The translations under genes and the position numbers were made by a program. The notes beneath the pieces are model-generated. The model saw nothing but the letters and a program-made list of their open reading frames with translations. It made no database searches and had not been told where the DNA came from. From Defluviitaleaceae bacterium (GTDB lineage Bacteria > Bacillota > Clostridia > Lachnospirales > UBA5962), in NCBI GenBank assembly GCA_009778165.1, contig WRKF01000183.1:1-40904 (forward strand): DNA of 40,904 nucleotides, written 5' to 3'. Below are positions 16,755-25,230 of this stretch, piece after piece. The number at the start of each line of letters is the position of its first letter. The stretch's first letter is position 1.

Positions 16755-18152
16755 TTGAAATACAAAAACGAAAAAGTAAGTGATATAAAAATAGCCTATA
16801 TTGGCGGCGGTTCCCGCGGATGGGCGTGGAGTTTTATGGGCGATCTGACGCAGGAAAAAGATATTAGCGGCACAATAGCCCTCTATGATATTGATAAAGA
16901 AGCTGCCGAGCAAAATGAAACCCTGGGCAATATGCTAAACAAAAAAGAGGACGGCAACTGGGTATATAAAGCTGTGGAAACACTGCCCCAAGCCTTGTTG
17001 GGGGCAGATTTTATTGTAATATCCATACTGCCCGGAACATTTGATGAAATGCACAGTGATGTACACACACCCGAACGGCACGGCATATATCAATCTGTTG
17101 GGGATACGGCAGGACCCGGCGGCATTATACGCTCACTGCGAACAATACCCATGTTTGTAGATATTGCCAATGCCATAAAAGAACATGCCCCTACAGCCTG
17201 GGTTATAAACTACACAAACCCAATGAGTATATGTATGAAAACTTTATATCATACCTTTCCTGAAATAAAAGCATTTGGTTGTTGCCACGAGGTTTTTGGC
17301 ACGCAAACACTGCTGCGCGACATTGTAAAACAAACATTTGATCTGCAAAATGTTTCTCGCAGTGATATAAAAGTAAATGTACTGGGCATTAACCATTTCA
17401 CTTGGTTTGACTATGCAAGCTACAAAGGTATCGACCTTTTCCCTGTTTATCGCCAATTTATAGATAAAAATTTTGAAAATGGATACAACGAAAAAGAGGA
17501 ACACTGGGCAAATTCGAGTTTTGCATCTATGAACAGGGTGAAGTTTGATTTGTTTCTTAAATATGGTTATATAGCTGCCGCAGGGGATAGGCATTTAGCG
17601 GAGTTTTTGCCAAGCGAAATTTATTTGAAAGACCCAAAAACAGTAGAAAGCTGGAGTTTTGGCCTTACGACAGTAGACTGGCGAAAAAATGATTTAAAGG
17701 AGAGGGTAAAAAGAGGTAAACGCCTTGTGAGTGGCGAAGATGAATTGGAAATAAAACCATCCGGCGAGGAGGGTATACTGCTTATAAAGGCTCTTTGCGG
17801 TCTTGGGCAGATTATCAGCAATGTTAACATACCAAATACGTATGGGCAAATAACTAATTTGGAAAAGGACGCAATAGTGGAAACAAACGCTGTTTTTGAA
17901 AGAGATTTTATTCGCCCCATAGCCGTTGGTAGCTTACCAAAAAGTATTTATGATATGACCGTGCCACATGTTCAAAACCACAAACTAATACTTGAAGCCG
18001 CACTAACGCATACGGTTGTACCGGTTGTGCAAGCGTTCAAAAACGACCCATTAATAAACAACAAAATATCAGAAAGCGAGATTGAAGCACTGGTAAATGA
18101 TATGATAAAAAATACAGCAAAATTTTTGCCACAGCCGTGGCAGCAAATATAA
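16755..18152 (+). CDS. lplD: GH4 family alpha-galacturonidase-like enzyme (LplD type)
   Basis: 465 residues, cytoplasmic NAD- and manganese-dependent glycosidase. It shows the Rossmann motif KIAYIGGGSRGWAWSF, VINYTNPMSICM, the family metal motif CHEV within FGCCHEVFGTQ near residue 176, and GINHFTW. In GH4 the CHEV form marks uronate-specific members (alpha-glucuronidase and alpha-galacturonidase) rather than alpha-glucosidases (CHSV), so release of galacturonate from imported oligomers is the best guess, as proposed for Bacillus LplD. The start is TTG at 16755, 7 bases after AAAGGAG. Last gene of the plus-strand arm, followed by two long inverted repeats. Confidence 0.88.
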   Translation: MKYKNEKVSDIKIAYIGGGSRGWAWSFMGDLTQEKDISGTIALYDIDKEAAEQNETLGNMLNKKEDGNWVYKAVETLPQALLGADFIVISILPGTFDEMHSDVHTPERHGIYQSVGDTAGPGGIIRSLRTIPMFVDIANAIKEHAPTAWVINYTNPMSICMKTLYHTFPEIKAFGCCHEVFGTQTLLRDIVKQTFDLQNVSRSDIKVNVLGINHFTWFDYASYKGIDLFPVYRQFIDKNFENGYNEKEEHWANSSFASMNRVKFDLFLKYGYIAAAGDRHLAEFLPSEIYLKDPKTVESWSFGLTTVDWRKNDLKERVKRGKRLVSGEDELEIKPSGEEGILLIKALCGLGQIISNVNIPNTYGQITNLEKDAIVETNAVFERDFIRPIAVGSLPKSIYDMTVPHVQNHKLILEAALTHTVVPVVQAFKNDPLINNKISESEIEALVNDMIKNTAKFLPQPWQQI

Positions 18153-18157
18153 AGAAA

Positions 18158-18208
18158 AGCAAATTAACTTTCCCGATTTATAAAGAGGCAAAGAAAAGTT
18201 AATTTGCT
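18158..18208. terminator. Inverted repeat 1 in the convergent gap (bidirectional terminator candidate)
   Basis: Perfect 14-base arms AGCAAATTAACTTT (18158-18171) and AAAGTTAATTTGCT (18195-18208). The leftward transcript has a U-rich tail after the stem. It begins 6 bases after the lplD stop. The same arm sequence recurs at 21006-21060 beside rsgA. Confidence 0.6.
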
Positions 18209-18234
18209 GTAAAATTGCTGAATTAAGGAAGCAG

Positions 18235-18277
18235 TTCCGCTTAGTAATATTTTGAAGAAGTACTATACTAAGCGGAA
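18235..18277. terminator. Inverted repeat 2 in the convergent gap
   Basis: Perfect 12-base arms TTCCGCTTAGTA (18235-18246) and TACTAAGCGGAA (18266-18277), 19-base loop, just downstream of the P5C dehydrogenase stop on the minus strand. Together with repeat 1 it insulates the convergent arms. Confidence 0.6.
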
Positions 18278-18312
18278 TTGCCATGTAAAAGGGAAGTGCT
18301 ATATTTTTTGTG

Positions 18313-19935
18313 TTACCCTTGGTAAGGGTAGGGAACACTGGTAGGCGATACAAACGTTTCTTTTATAGTTCTAGGGCTGCTCCAGCGTAGCATATTAAGT
18401 ATACTGCCCGCTTTATCGTTGGTACCGGAGGCACGTCCGCCCCCAAAGGGTTGCTGTCCAACAACTGCTCCCGTTGGTTTGTCGTTTATGTAAAAATTGC
18501 CTGCTGCGTCTGCCAGTTTCTTTTCCATATAAGCCAACGCTTGGCGATCTAGCCCAAATATTGCTCCTGTTAAGGCATATGGAGAGCCGGTTTTGCAACT
18601 TTCCAACGCCGCTTCCATCTCATTATCGGGATAAACGTACACTGTAAGCACAGGCCCAAAAATCTCCTCTACCATAGTTTTGTATGTTGGCTTTTTGGCT
18701 TGTATTAGTGTTGGATGCACAAAGTAGCCTTTGCTACCATCGTAGCTCCCAACAAGCACCTCCGCATCCGGAGATTCTTTTGCGTCGTCTATATATTTTG
18801 TAATGTTGTCAAAGGATTTTTTGTCAATAACCGCTCCCATAAAATTGGTGAAATCGGATATATCCCCTATTTTTATTTTAGCAATTTCTTCAAGAAGCCC
18901 TTCTTTTACCTTTGGCCATAGGCTCTCAGGTATATATGCACGGCTTGCAGCGGAACACTTTTGACCCTGATATTCGTATGCTCCACGCACAAGAGCAGTT
19001 ACTAAAGGAACAACAGATGATGTTGGGTGAGCAAACACAAAATCTTTGCCGCCGGTTTCCCCCACAATACGCGGATAGTTTTCGTATTTTGTTATATTTT
19101 CCCCAACATGACGGAAAACGGTGGAAAACACCTCTGTAGAGCCTGTGAAATGGAATCCTGCCATACGTTTGTCTGTAACAACGTGTTTGCTAATATCTGC
19201 ACCACTTGCCGGCACAAAATTTATAACCCCGGGGGGCAAACCGCACTCTTCCAATATTTGATAGAAAATATAGTTAGACAAAACAGCTGTACCTGCCGGC
19301 TTCCACACTACCGTGTTTCCCATAATAGCGGGAGCAGAAGGTAGATTACCGCCAATGGCAGTAAAGTTGAAGGGGCTGATGGCAAGAACAAAACCGCTCA
19401 AAGGACGGTGTTCGAGCCTATTCCACAGAGTAGGCGAACTTTCCGGCTGTATTTTGAAAATTTCTTGGGCATAGTATACATTGAACCGCAAAAAATCGGC
19501 AATTTCGCAAGCGGAGTCTATCTCAGCTTGTTGCACAGTTTTGCTTTGACCCAACATGGTTGCGGCGTTCATCTTGGCTCTATACGGACCCGCTATAAGA
19601 TCCGCAGCCTTCAAAAAAATACCTGCCCGGTGAGCCCAAGGCAAACTGTACCAACTTTCCCTTGCATCCATAGCTGTATTTACAGCATCCAAAAGCTCGG
19701 CTTCCCCTGCCATACTATATTCCGCAAGTACGTGTTTGTGGTCGTGAGGTTTGTTAACTGTCCCTTTTTTGTTTGTGGTAATATGCTTACCATTTATTAC
19801 GATTGGCACCTGTACAACTTCACCGGACTGGCGAACCAGCTCAGCTTCTATTTGTGCACGTTCCGGGCTACCCGGAGCATAGTTAAATACCGGTTCGTTA
19901 ATGGGGGGTGGTACATTAAAAATAGAATTGTTCAT
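18313..19935 (-). CDS. pruA: 1-pyrroline-5-carboxylate dehydrogenase
   Basis: NAD-dependent oxidation of glutamate semialdehyde/P5C to glutamate. 540 residues, the usual length of the stand-alone enzyme, with no proline dehydrogenase domain. Aldehyde dehydrogenase signs: SPFNFTAIGGNLPSAPAIMG, VVWKPAGTAVLS, FTGSTEVFSTVF, the glutamate motif VGETGGKDF and the catalytic cysteine in YQGQKCSAASRAY, plus the C-terminal QQPFGGGRASGTNDKAG. The ribosome binding site AAGGAGG is 9 bases from the ATG. It lies 64 bases downstream of proC. Proline dehydrogenase is absent here, so P5C may come from ornithine. Unrelated in function to the pectin genes. Confidence 0.95.
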   Translation of the reverse strand: MNNSIFNVPPPINEPVFNYAPGSPERAQIEAELVRQSGEVVQVPIVINGKHITTNKKGTVNKPHDHKHVLAEYSMAGEAELLDAVNTAMDARESWYSLPWAHRAGIFLKAADLIAGPYRAKMNAATMLGQSKTVQQAEIDSACEIADFLRFNVYYAQEIFKIQPESSPTLWNRLEHRPLSGFVLAISPFNFTAIGGNLPSAPAIMGNTVVWKPAGTAVLSNYIFYQILEECGLPPGVINFVPASGADISKHVVTDKRMAGFHFTGSTEVFSTVFRHVGENITKYENYPRIVGETGGKDFVFAHPTSSVVPLVTALVRGAYEYQGQKCSAASRAYIPESLWPKVKEGLLEEIAKIKIGDISDFTNFMGAVIDKKSFDNITKYIDDAKESPDAEVLVGSYDGSKGYFVHPTLIQAKKPTYKTMVEEIFGPVLTVYVYPDNEMEAALESCKTGSPYALTGAIFGLDRQALAYMEKKLADAAGNFYINDKPTGAVVGQQPFGGGRASGTNDKAGSILNMLRWSSPRTIKETFVSPTSVPYPYQG

Positions 19936-19999
19936 GGTGTGAAACCTCCTTTTAATAGCAAATTAGCTTTTCATTAACTTTTTAGATGGTAAAAGTGCT

Positions 20000-20809
20000 T
20001 TAATCTTCCATTTGCTTTGCTTTTTCAACACAAGCACTAACGGCGGATATTACTGCATCTCTAAATCCGTTAAACTCCAAATCGCATACGGCCTCTATCG
20101 TTGTTCCGCCAGGGGAACACACAGCATCTTTTAACACTGCCGGATGCTGCCCTGTTTCAATAACCATAGTGGCTGCTCCCATTACCGTTTGTGCCGCAAA
20201 CGTTAGTGCCTGTGCCTTGGTAAGACCGTGCTTAACCCCTGCATCTCCCATAGCTTCTATAAACATAAAAACATAGGCGGGAGCAGAACCGGCTACACCG
20301 GTAAATATGTTAAATAAACTTTCGTTTAAAACGGCACTTTTGCCAACGCTGTTAAATATGGCAGATACACCGTCAATCTCTTCTTTTGTGAGGCCCGATC
20401 CCGGGCAAATAGCTGTCATGCCTTGGTTAACAAGAGCCGGGGTGTTTGGCATGGTACGCACAATTTTTGTGCCGGACTCAAATTGGGATGCTACCATATC
20501 TAAAGTTTGCCCTGCTGCAATCGTTACTACAACAGTGTCTTTTGGAATAACGTTTTTTATTTCTTTTATGATTAAACTGTACAGATTGGGTTTAACGCAA
20601 AGAAATAAAATATCACTGTTTTGTGCCACTTCTGTATTAGATGTGGTTGTATTAATACCGTAAGACTTTTCTAAATCAGCTAAAAAGTCTGTGTTGATGT
20701 CAGAGGCTGTGATGTTGTTTGGTGTGTATAGATTCGCTTTTACAACTCCCCCTATAATAGCGGATCCCATATTGCCTCCCCCTATAAAGCCTAGTTTTTT
20801 TTCACTAAT
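20000..20809 (-). CDS. proC: Pyrroline-5-carboxylate reductase ProC with apparent ATT start
   Basis: Reduces P5C to proline with NAD(P)H; 269 residues, normal for ProC. Motifs: LGFIGGGNMGSAIIGG (nucleotide binding), VVTIAAGQTLDMV, RTMPNTPALVNQGMTA, GVAGSAPAYVFMFIEAMGDAGVKHGL and the C-terminal SPGGTTIEAV. No ATG, GTG or TTG is suitably placed. The ribosome binding site GGAGGGG (complement of 20815-20821) lies 7 bases before an in-frame ATT at 20809-20807, giving (M)SEKKLGFIGG. An in-frame TTG at 20830 lies upstream of the ribosome binding site and looks wrong. A base error turning ATG into ATT is the alternative. Confidence 0.9.
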   Translation of the reverse strand: MSEKKLGFIGGGNMGSAIIGGVVKANLYTPNNITASDINTDFLADLEKSYGINTTTSNTEVAQNSDILFLCVKPNLYSLIIKEIKNVIPKDTVVVTIAAGQTLDMVASQFESGTKIVRTMPNTPALVNQGMTAICPGSGLTKEEIDGVSAIFNSVGKSAVLNESLFNIFTGVAGSAPAYVFMFIEAMGDAGVKHGLTKAQALTFAAQTVMGAATMVIETGQHPAVLKDAVCSPGGTTIEAVCDLEFNGFRDAVISAVSACVEKAKQMED

Positions 20810-20883
20810 ATTAACCCCTCCTTTAAACAATTAATAGTTAATAGTTAACAATATTGTCGCAAAATTTGCACCTTATATTAATC

Positions 20884-20912
20884 ATAATAACATATTGTAG
20901 ATTAAATTGCAA
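20884..20912 (-). promoter_or_regulatory. Predicted sigma-A promoter of proC
   Basis: On the minus strand TTGCAA (20907-20912), 17 bases, TATTAT (20884-20889). Between it and the gene lie three 7-base near-repeats, TTAATAG, TTAATAG and TTAACAA, at 20831-20851 on the plus strand. Confidence 0.65.
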
Positions 20913-20947
20913 CTCAAAATAAAAAAATGTGTAACAAAAAAGGCAAC

Positions 20948-20974
20948 AAAAAAAGGCAACTTTAAAATATTGCC
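20948..20974 (-). terminator. Rho-independent terminator downstream of rsgA
   Basis: On the minus strand a GGCAA/TTGCC stem (20970-20974 with 20955-20959) is followed by seven T residues (A run 20948-20954). The stem is short, but the U tract is good and the position between rsgA and the proC promoter fits. Confidence 0.6.
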
Positions 20975-21005
20975 CTCAAAAAGTGTTTGCAAAAAGTATT
21001 TAAAT

Positions 21006-21060
21006 GTAACAAATTAACTTTTTGCTATTCCTTTTAAAATCGGAAAAGTTAATTTGCTAC
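21006..21060. repeat. Long inverted repeat at the rsgA 3' end, related to that at 18158
   Basis: Arms of 17 bases with 16 matches: GTAACAAATTAACTTTT (21006-21022) and AAAAGTTAATTTGCTAC (21044-21060), 21-base loop. The right arm covers the rsgA stop codon. The core GCAAATTAACTTT is the same as in the repeat at 18158-18208. Confidence 0.7.
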
Positions 21061-22079
21061 AACTTATTTTTCGTGAGTTTCTTTGCTTTTTTCATTCCAC
21101 CAACATCTTTAAACATTTCATTTAGCTTATTATTTTGAATTTTCCTAGATGTTAAACCACTGTAACTGGCTTCTCTTTTTAGCTTTCTATAGTTATCTAA
21201 CCTAGCCTGGGTTAAAAGGTTGTCTTTTATGGCTTTTTTAACCGCACAGCCAGGCTCACTGGTGTGGTTACAATCATTAAACTTGCACTGTTCAGCCAGC
21301 TCATCAATATCTACAAAGGATTTTGAAAAATCGGCGTTTTCTATACCAAGCTCCCTCATGCCGGGGGTATCTATCACATATCCGCCATTGGACAAAAAAA
21401 ACAAGCTACGAGTTGTGGTCGTATGCCTTCCTTTATCATCACTATCTGTTGCACTAGTTTTCAAAATTTGAGAACCTAATATGCGATTAATAATAGTAGA
21501 TTTTCCTACCCCAGAGGACCCAATAAAAACAGCTGTTTTGCCTTCTTTTATAAAATCTAAAACCTGTTCCATCCCCTTATCAAAAATGCTTGATGTGGTT
21601 ACTATATCTACCCCCATAGCTACAGAGCTAACTTCATCTACCTTCTTTTTCATTTCTTCTGTATCAAAACACAAATCGGACTTTGTTAGCAACACTATAG
21701 GCATTGCACCACTTTCCCAGGCAACCGCCAAATACCGCTCAAGCCTACGCAAGTTAAAATCGTTGTTTAAAGACATACATATAAAAGCTATATCTATATT
21801 AGCCGCAACTATTTGATCGTCTGGACGTTTGCCTGCCGCTTTTCTTATAAAAGCAGTTTTCCTAGGCAAAACCGAAACTATAACTGCATTACCATTTTTG
21901 TTGTTGTTTCGGTCAAGGGAAACAAAATCCCCAACTGTTGGAAAATCAGACAAATTTGCCGTGCTGTGTTTTAATTTGCCGGAAATCTCTGCTACAATAT
22001 CGTTTTCGTCGCATACAACTCTATACAAATTTTTATGTTGAGAGATAACTCTGCCGTTGTAAATCTGATAATCATTCAT
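21057..22079 (-). CDS. rsgA: Ribosome small-subunit-dependent GTPase RsgA
   Basis: Circularly permuted GTPase involved in 30S subunit maturation; 340 residues. Domains in order: N-terminal OB fold (QYN-like start, VVCDENDIVAEISGKLKH), G4 motif LLTKSDLC near residue 135, Walker A GSSGVGKSTIINR near 190, G3 DTPGMRELG near 240, and the C-terminal zinc site CKFNDCNHTSEPGC near 265-278. The permuted order G4-G1-G3 is diagnostic. AAGGAG lies 5 bases before the ATG. It is a housekeeping gene lying between the uronate genes and the proline genes. The C-terminus ends in a lysine-rich tail (MKKAKKLTKNKL), as in many homologues. Confidence 0.96.
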   Translation of the reverse strand: MNDYQIYNGRVISQHKNLYRVVCDENDIVAEISGKLKHSTANLSDFPTVGDFVSLDRNNNKNGNAVIVSVLPRKTAFIRKAAGKRPDDQIVAANIDIAFICMSLNNDFNLRRLERYLAVAWESGAMPIVLLTKSDLCFDTEEMKKKVDEVSSVAMGVDIVTTSSIFDKGMEQVLDFIKEGKTAVFIGSSGVGKSTIINRILGSQILKTSATDSDDKGRHTTTTRSLFFLSNGGYVIDTPGMRELGIENADFSKSFVDIDELAEQCKFNDCNHTSEPGCAVKKAIKDNLLTQARLDNYRKLKREASYSGLTSRKIQNNKLNEMFKDVGGMKKAKKLTKNKL

Positions 22080-22101
22080 CTTTTCTCCTTACACAACAAT
22101 C

Positions 22102-22138
22102 AGAGTGCGTTCGCACCAATGCAGGCGGAACACACTCT
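22102..22138. terminator. Hairpin between uxaA and rsgA
   Basis: AGAGTG (22102-22107) pairs with CACTCT (22133-22138), and after one C-A mismatch GTTC (22109-22112) pairs with GAAC (22128-22131). It lies just after the uxaA stop on the minus strand; the U tract is weak. Confidence 0.5.
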
Positions 22139-22150
22139 AATCGCTTGAAT

Positions 22151-23632
22151 TTATAACGTTACACCGTCTTTGAAAATAGAAATTTCTCTATAGTCGTTTA
22201 TTTCATTTAGAGTTTTTATTTTGCCGCTTGCCACATCCAATATGTAATCAAAAAAAGATTGGCCTAAGTTATCCAGTGTTGTGTCCTCAAGTAATGGGGA
22301 GGCATCAAAGTCTATCCAATTTTTTTTGTTATGAGCCAAATCTCTGTTGCTAGACACTTTTACAGTAGGTACAGGCCCCCCAAGGGGTGTGCCGCGCCCC
22401 GTTGTGAACAGTACAATATGTGCACCTGCCGCAGTCAAGTTAGTAACAGCAACTATATCGTTACCGGGACCCTGCAAAAGGTTAAGACCGGTACTCCTTA
22501 CCCTTTCACCATAATTCAACACATCGGTAATATTACCGATACCGCCTTTTTGCGTGCAACCAAGAGATTTTTCTTCCAGGGTAGATATACCCCCATCTTT
22601 GTTTCCCGGCGAGGGGTTTTCATATATTTCTTGGTCATGACGTATAAAATACTCCTTAAAGTCATTAATAAGGCGTACAGTTTTGTCAAATATTTGGGGG
22701 TTTACGCAACGGTTCATTAGTATTGTTTCTGCTCCAAACATTTCCGGCACTTCCGTTAAAATGCTGGTGCCGCCATGATCAATTACAATATCAGACAAAC
22801 GCCCTACCAAAGGGTTTGCGGTTATGCCCGAAAAACCGTCGCTACCGCCACATTTTAACCCAATAACAAGATTGCCCACATTAACGGGTTCTCGAACAAA
22901 AGATGTAGCGTAACCCACCAGCTCTTCTATTATCTTTAGCCCTTCTTCTATCTCATCTTGCACATCTTGAGTATTAAGGAACTTCACCCTTTCCTTGTCC
23001 CAGTTGCCCAAGGCATCTTTAAACAAGGGGATATTGTTGTTTTCACAACCTAACCCAAGAACCAGCACTGCGGCGGCGTTTGGGTGCATAACAAGGTTTT
23101 TTAGCACATCTTGGGTATGAGTGTGATCGTCCCCAAGCTGAGAGCAACCATAGGGATGAACAAATGTGTATATACCATCTGTTTTTCCCTCGTGTAATAT
23201 ATTTGCCTTTGCGGCGATTTTTTCTGCTGTTTTGTTCACGCAACCTACAGTGTTAATTATCCACACTTCATTGCGTATACCAAACTGTCCATCTTTGCGT
23301 TTGTAACCCAAAAAAGTTTTTTCTTTTTTTTCGGCCTTTGACGTAAGCGCCGGATGGTACTCATACTCCAACAGCCCCTTCAAATTTGTGGCAATGTTGT
23401 GAGTGTGAATATGTTCCCCAACAGCTATATCCGTCTTTACGTGACCAATGGGATAACCGTATTTTATTACGTTTTCGCCTTTTTTTATAGGAAGCAGGGC
23501 AATTTTGTGGCCTTTTGGTATTTCTTGAGTAGTAGTTATATTAAAGACTTTTTCGCCAACTCCTATTGGTTCAAGAGCCACAGCCACATTGTCGTGCATA
23601 TTTATTTTTATTGCTATATCAGTTTTAGTCAT
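22151..23632 (-). CDS. uxaA: Altronate dehydratase UxaA
   Basis: Dehydrates D-altronate to 2-keto-3-deoxy-D-gluconate in galacturonate catabolism. 493 residues, matching the family. N-terminal SAF domain (IKINMHDNVAVALEPIGVGEKV), then the catalytic part: TFVHPYGCSQLGDDHTHTQ, LGLGCENNN, LKCGGSDGFSGITANP, LGCTQKGGIGNITDVLNYGE and TTGRGTPLGGPVPTVKVS. Cysteines in these motifs are the likely iron ligands. ATG 23632 was chosen because GGAGG lies 8 bases upstream; the open frame extends to 23665. A hairpin (23713-23761) separates it from uxaB, so it may be partly independently expressed. Confidence 0.96.
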   Translation of the reverse strand: MTKTDIAIKINMHDNVAVALEPIGVGEKVFNITTTQEIPKGHKIALLPIKKGENVIKYGYPIGHVKTDIAVGEHIHTHNIATNLKGLLEYEYHPALTSKAEKKEKTFLGYKRKDGQFGIRNEVWIINTVGCVNKTAEKIAAKANILHEGKTDGIYTFVHPYGCSQLGDDHTHTQDVLKNLVMHPNAAAVLVLGLGCENNNIPLFKDALGNWDKERVKFLNTQDVQDEIEEGLKIIEELVGYATSFVREPVNVGNLVIGLKCGGSDGFSGITANPLVGRLSDIVIDHGGTSILTEVPEMFGAETILMNRCVNPQIFDKTVRLINDFKEYFIRHDQEIYENPSPGNKDGGISTLEEKSLGCTQKGGIGNITDVLNYGERVRSTGLNLLQGPGNDIVAVTNLTAAGAHIVLFTTGRGTPLGGPVPTVKVSSNRDLAHNKKNWIDFDASPLLEDTTLDNLGQSFFDYILDVASGKIKTLNEINDYREISIFKDGVTL

Positions 23633-23656
23633 GATGATGACCTCCAGAGATGGTTT

Positions 23657-23685
23657 TAATAACATTCTAATAACGCTCTAATAAC
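23657..23685. repeat. Three direct repeats with 11-base period upstream of uxaA
   Basis: TAATAAC occurs at 23657-23663, 23668-23674 and 23679-23685, each preceded by a pyrimidine-rich tetramer. The 11-base spacing places the copies on one face of the helix, 25-53 bases upstream of the uxaA start. Candidate regulator-binding array or chance in AT-rich DNA. Confidence 0.45.
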
Positions 23686-23712
23686 AATAGAAGCATCGTT
23701 TGCCGATTTTAA

Positions 23713-23761
23713 TTTAGGGCGTGTCCCACTACGGAATGGAGTAGTGTGAACACGCCCTAAA
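23713..23761. terminator. Long two-part hairpin between uxaB and uxaA
   Basis: Outer perfect 12-base arms TTTAGGGCGTGT (23713-23724) and ACACGCCCTAAA (23750-23761), with inner arms CACTAC (23727-23732) and GTAGTG (23741-23746). It lies 20 bases after the uxaB stop. No long U tract follows, so it may act as an mRNA processing or partial stop signal. Confidence 0.65.
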
Positions 23762-23781
23762 TCGCTATGAGTTTCGGTAAT

Positions 23782-25212
23782 CTAAGAAACAATGCTTTTT
23801 ATCGTTGCAACCATGCCATTGTTTATTATATTAGTAATGTTTTCTGTAGTGGTTTTTGTTAAATGTGGCACATTATTCAAATCTAACCCCCAAAAACTCT
23901 CGTTTGCGAGAACCTTTTGCGTAACAGTTTCAATATTAGTTTCTTGCCACACATTTTTAAAAAAGTCGATTATATCTGTATCGTCGTTTGCTTTGTCCCC
24001 TTTATAAAATACAATAAGAGCCGCAAGAGAAAAAGTGATGTTTTTTGGCAACTCGCCTTTGCGTTTTTGATACTCTAGCAAAGTCGGTAACACCCTAGCC
24101 TTATATTTAGAAACAGAGTTTAAGGCAATGCTAAGCAGATAATGCTTTATAAAAGGATTGGAAAATCTGTCAAAAACGGAATCAGCAAAAGATACCAAAT
24201 CTTCTTTGCTAAGGTCTAGCGTGGGGATAACTTCGTTATACATGCCCTGACGCAAATATTCTGATAACACAGGGTCTTGCATCATTTCCCCAACCGTTTC
24301 TTTTCCGCACAAGTGGGCCGCAAGAACGCTCATTGTATGTCCGCCGTTTAACAAGCGTACCTTCCGTTGCTTATATGGGGTTGCGTCCGATGTCCATATT
24401 ATACTTTTGGATATTTTTTGTAAAGGGAACTCCTCTTTTAAAAGCTCAAGATTTTTCTCTTCACCCTCTAACACAAAAAAGTGGAAAATTTCTGCTGTAG
24501 CTAGTAAGTTGTCTTTATAGCCCAGTTCTTCCCATAGTTGCTCTGCTTCATCCTTTGGGTAGCCGGTAACTATTCTGTCCACAAGCGTGTTTACGAAATA
24601 GTTTGCATTGTTTATCCAATCAATAAAATCGGCTTCCAACCCCCAGGTTTTTGCGTATTGCAACACAATCTCTTTTAGTTTTGAACCGCTGTTATCTATC
24701 AGCTCACAAGCCACAAATATGAACCCCTTTGTAGCATCTCCATTAAAATGGGTAAAACGGCGGTACAAAAACTGCGTAACTTTTGCCGGAAAACTTGCGG
24801 GCGGCTTGTCTTCAAGGGTATCCCCCTCTATATATGTAATACCGGCCTCTGTTGTATTAGATATTATAATACGTAACTGTGGGTTTTTTACATTTTCCAT
24901 ATATAAATCGTATTCTTCATATGGATTAATGCAACGGTTAAGTGCTGTAACCAAACGTTTTTCGGTCACTTCTTTTTTGTTTTCCAAACCCCGCAAAACG
25001 ACTGTGTACAGACCGTTTTGGTCATTTATCATCTTGCCCATTCCTTGAGCAATGGGCTGTACAGCAACGATACTACCGTTTATAAGCCCTTTTTCGTTAG
25101 CTTGATCCACAAAAAAGTCAATAAATGCACGCAAAAAGTTACCTTCACCATATTGCATTATTTTTTCTGTTGGCGGCCGTTTGTTAATATCTTTTTTCGT
25201 AAGAAGTTCCAT
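23782..25212 (-). CDS. uxaB: Tagaturonate reductase (altronate oxidoreductase) UxaB
   Basis: NADH-dependent reduction of D-tagaturonate to D-altronate. 476 residues, in the long-chain mannitol dehydrogenase family. The N-terminal nucleotide-binding segment is MQYGEGNFLRAFIDFFVDQA; the conserved Lys-Asn-His catalytic set appears in RKVRLLNGGHTMSVLAAHL near residues 285-302; FSNPFIKHYLLSIALNSVSK and RVLPTLLEYQKRKGELP are typical of UxaB. AAGGAGGG lies 8 bases before the start. It precedes uxaA in the pathway and follows kduD by 18 bases. Uronate isomerase, which supplies its substrate, is not in the window. Confidence 0.94.
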   Translation of the reverse strand: MELLTKKDINKRPPTEKIMQYGEGNFLRAFIDFFVDQANEKGLINGSIVAVQPIAQGMGKMINDQNGLYTVVLRGLENKKEVTEKRLVTALNRCINPYEEYDLYMENVKNPQLRIIISNTTEAGITYIEGDTLEDKPPASFPAKVTQFLYRRFTHFNGDATKGFIFVACELIDNSGSKLKEIVLQYAKTWGLEADFIDWINNANYFVNTLVDRIVTGYPKDEAEQLWEELGYKDNLLATAEIFHFFVLEGEEKNLELLKEEFPLQKISKSIIWTSDATPYKQRKVRLLNGGHTMSVLAAHLCGKETVGEMMQDPVLSEYLRQGMYNEVIPTLDLSKEDLVSFADSVFDRFSNPFIKHYLLSIALNSVSKYKARVLPTLLEYQKRKGELPKNITFSLAALIVFYKGDKANDDTDIIDFFKNVWQETNIETVTQKVLANESFWGLDLNNVPHLTKTTTENITNIINNGMVATIKSIVS

Positions 25213-25230
25213 AGATATAGCCCTCCTTAT

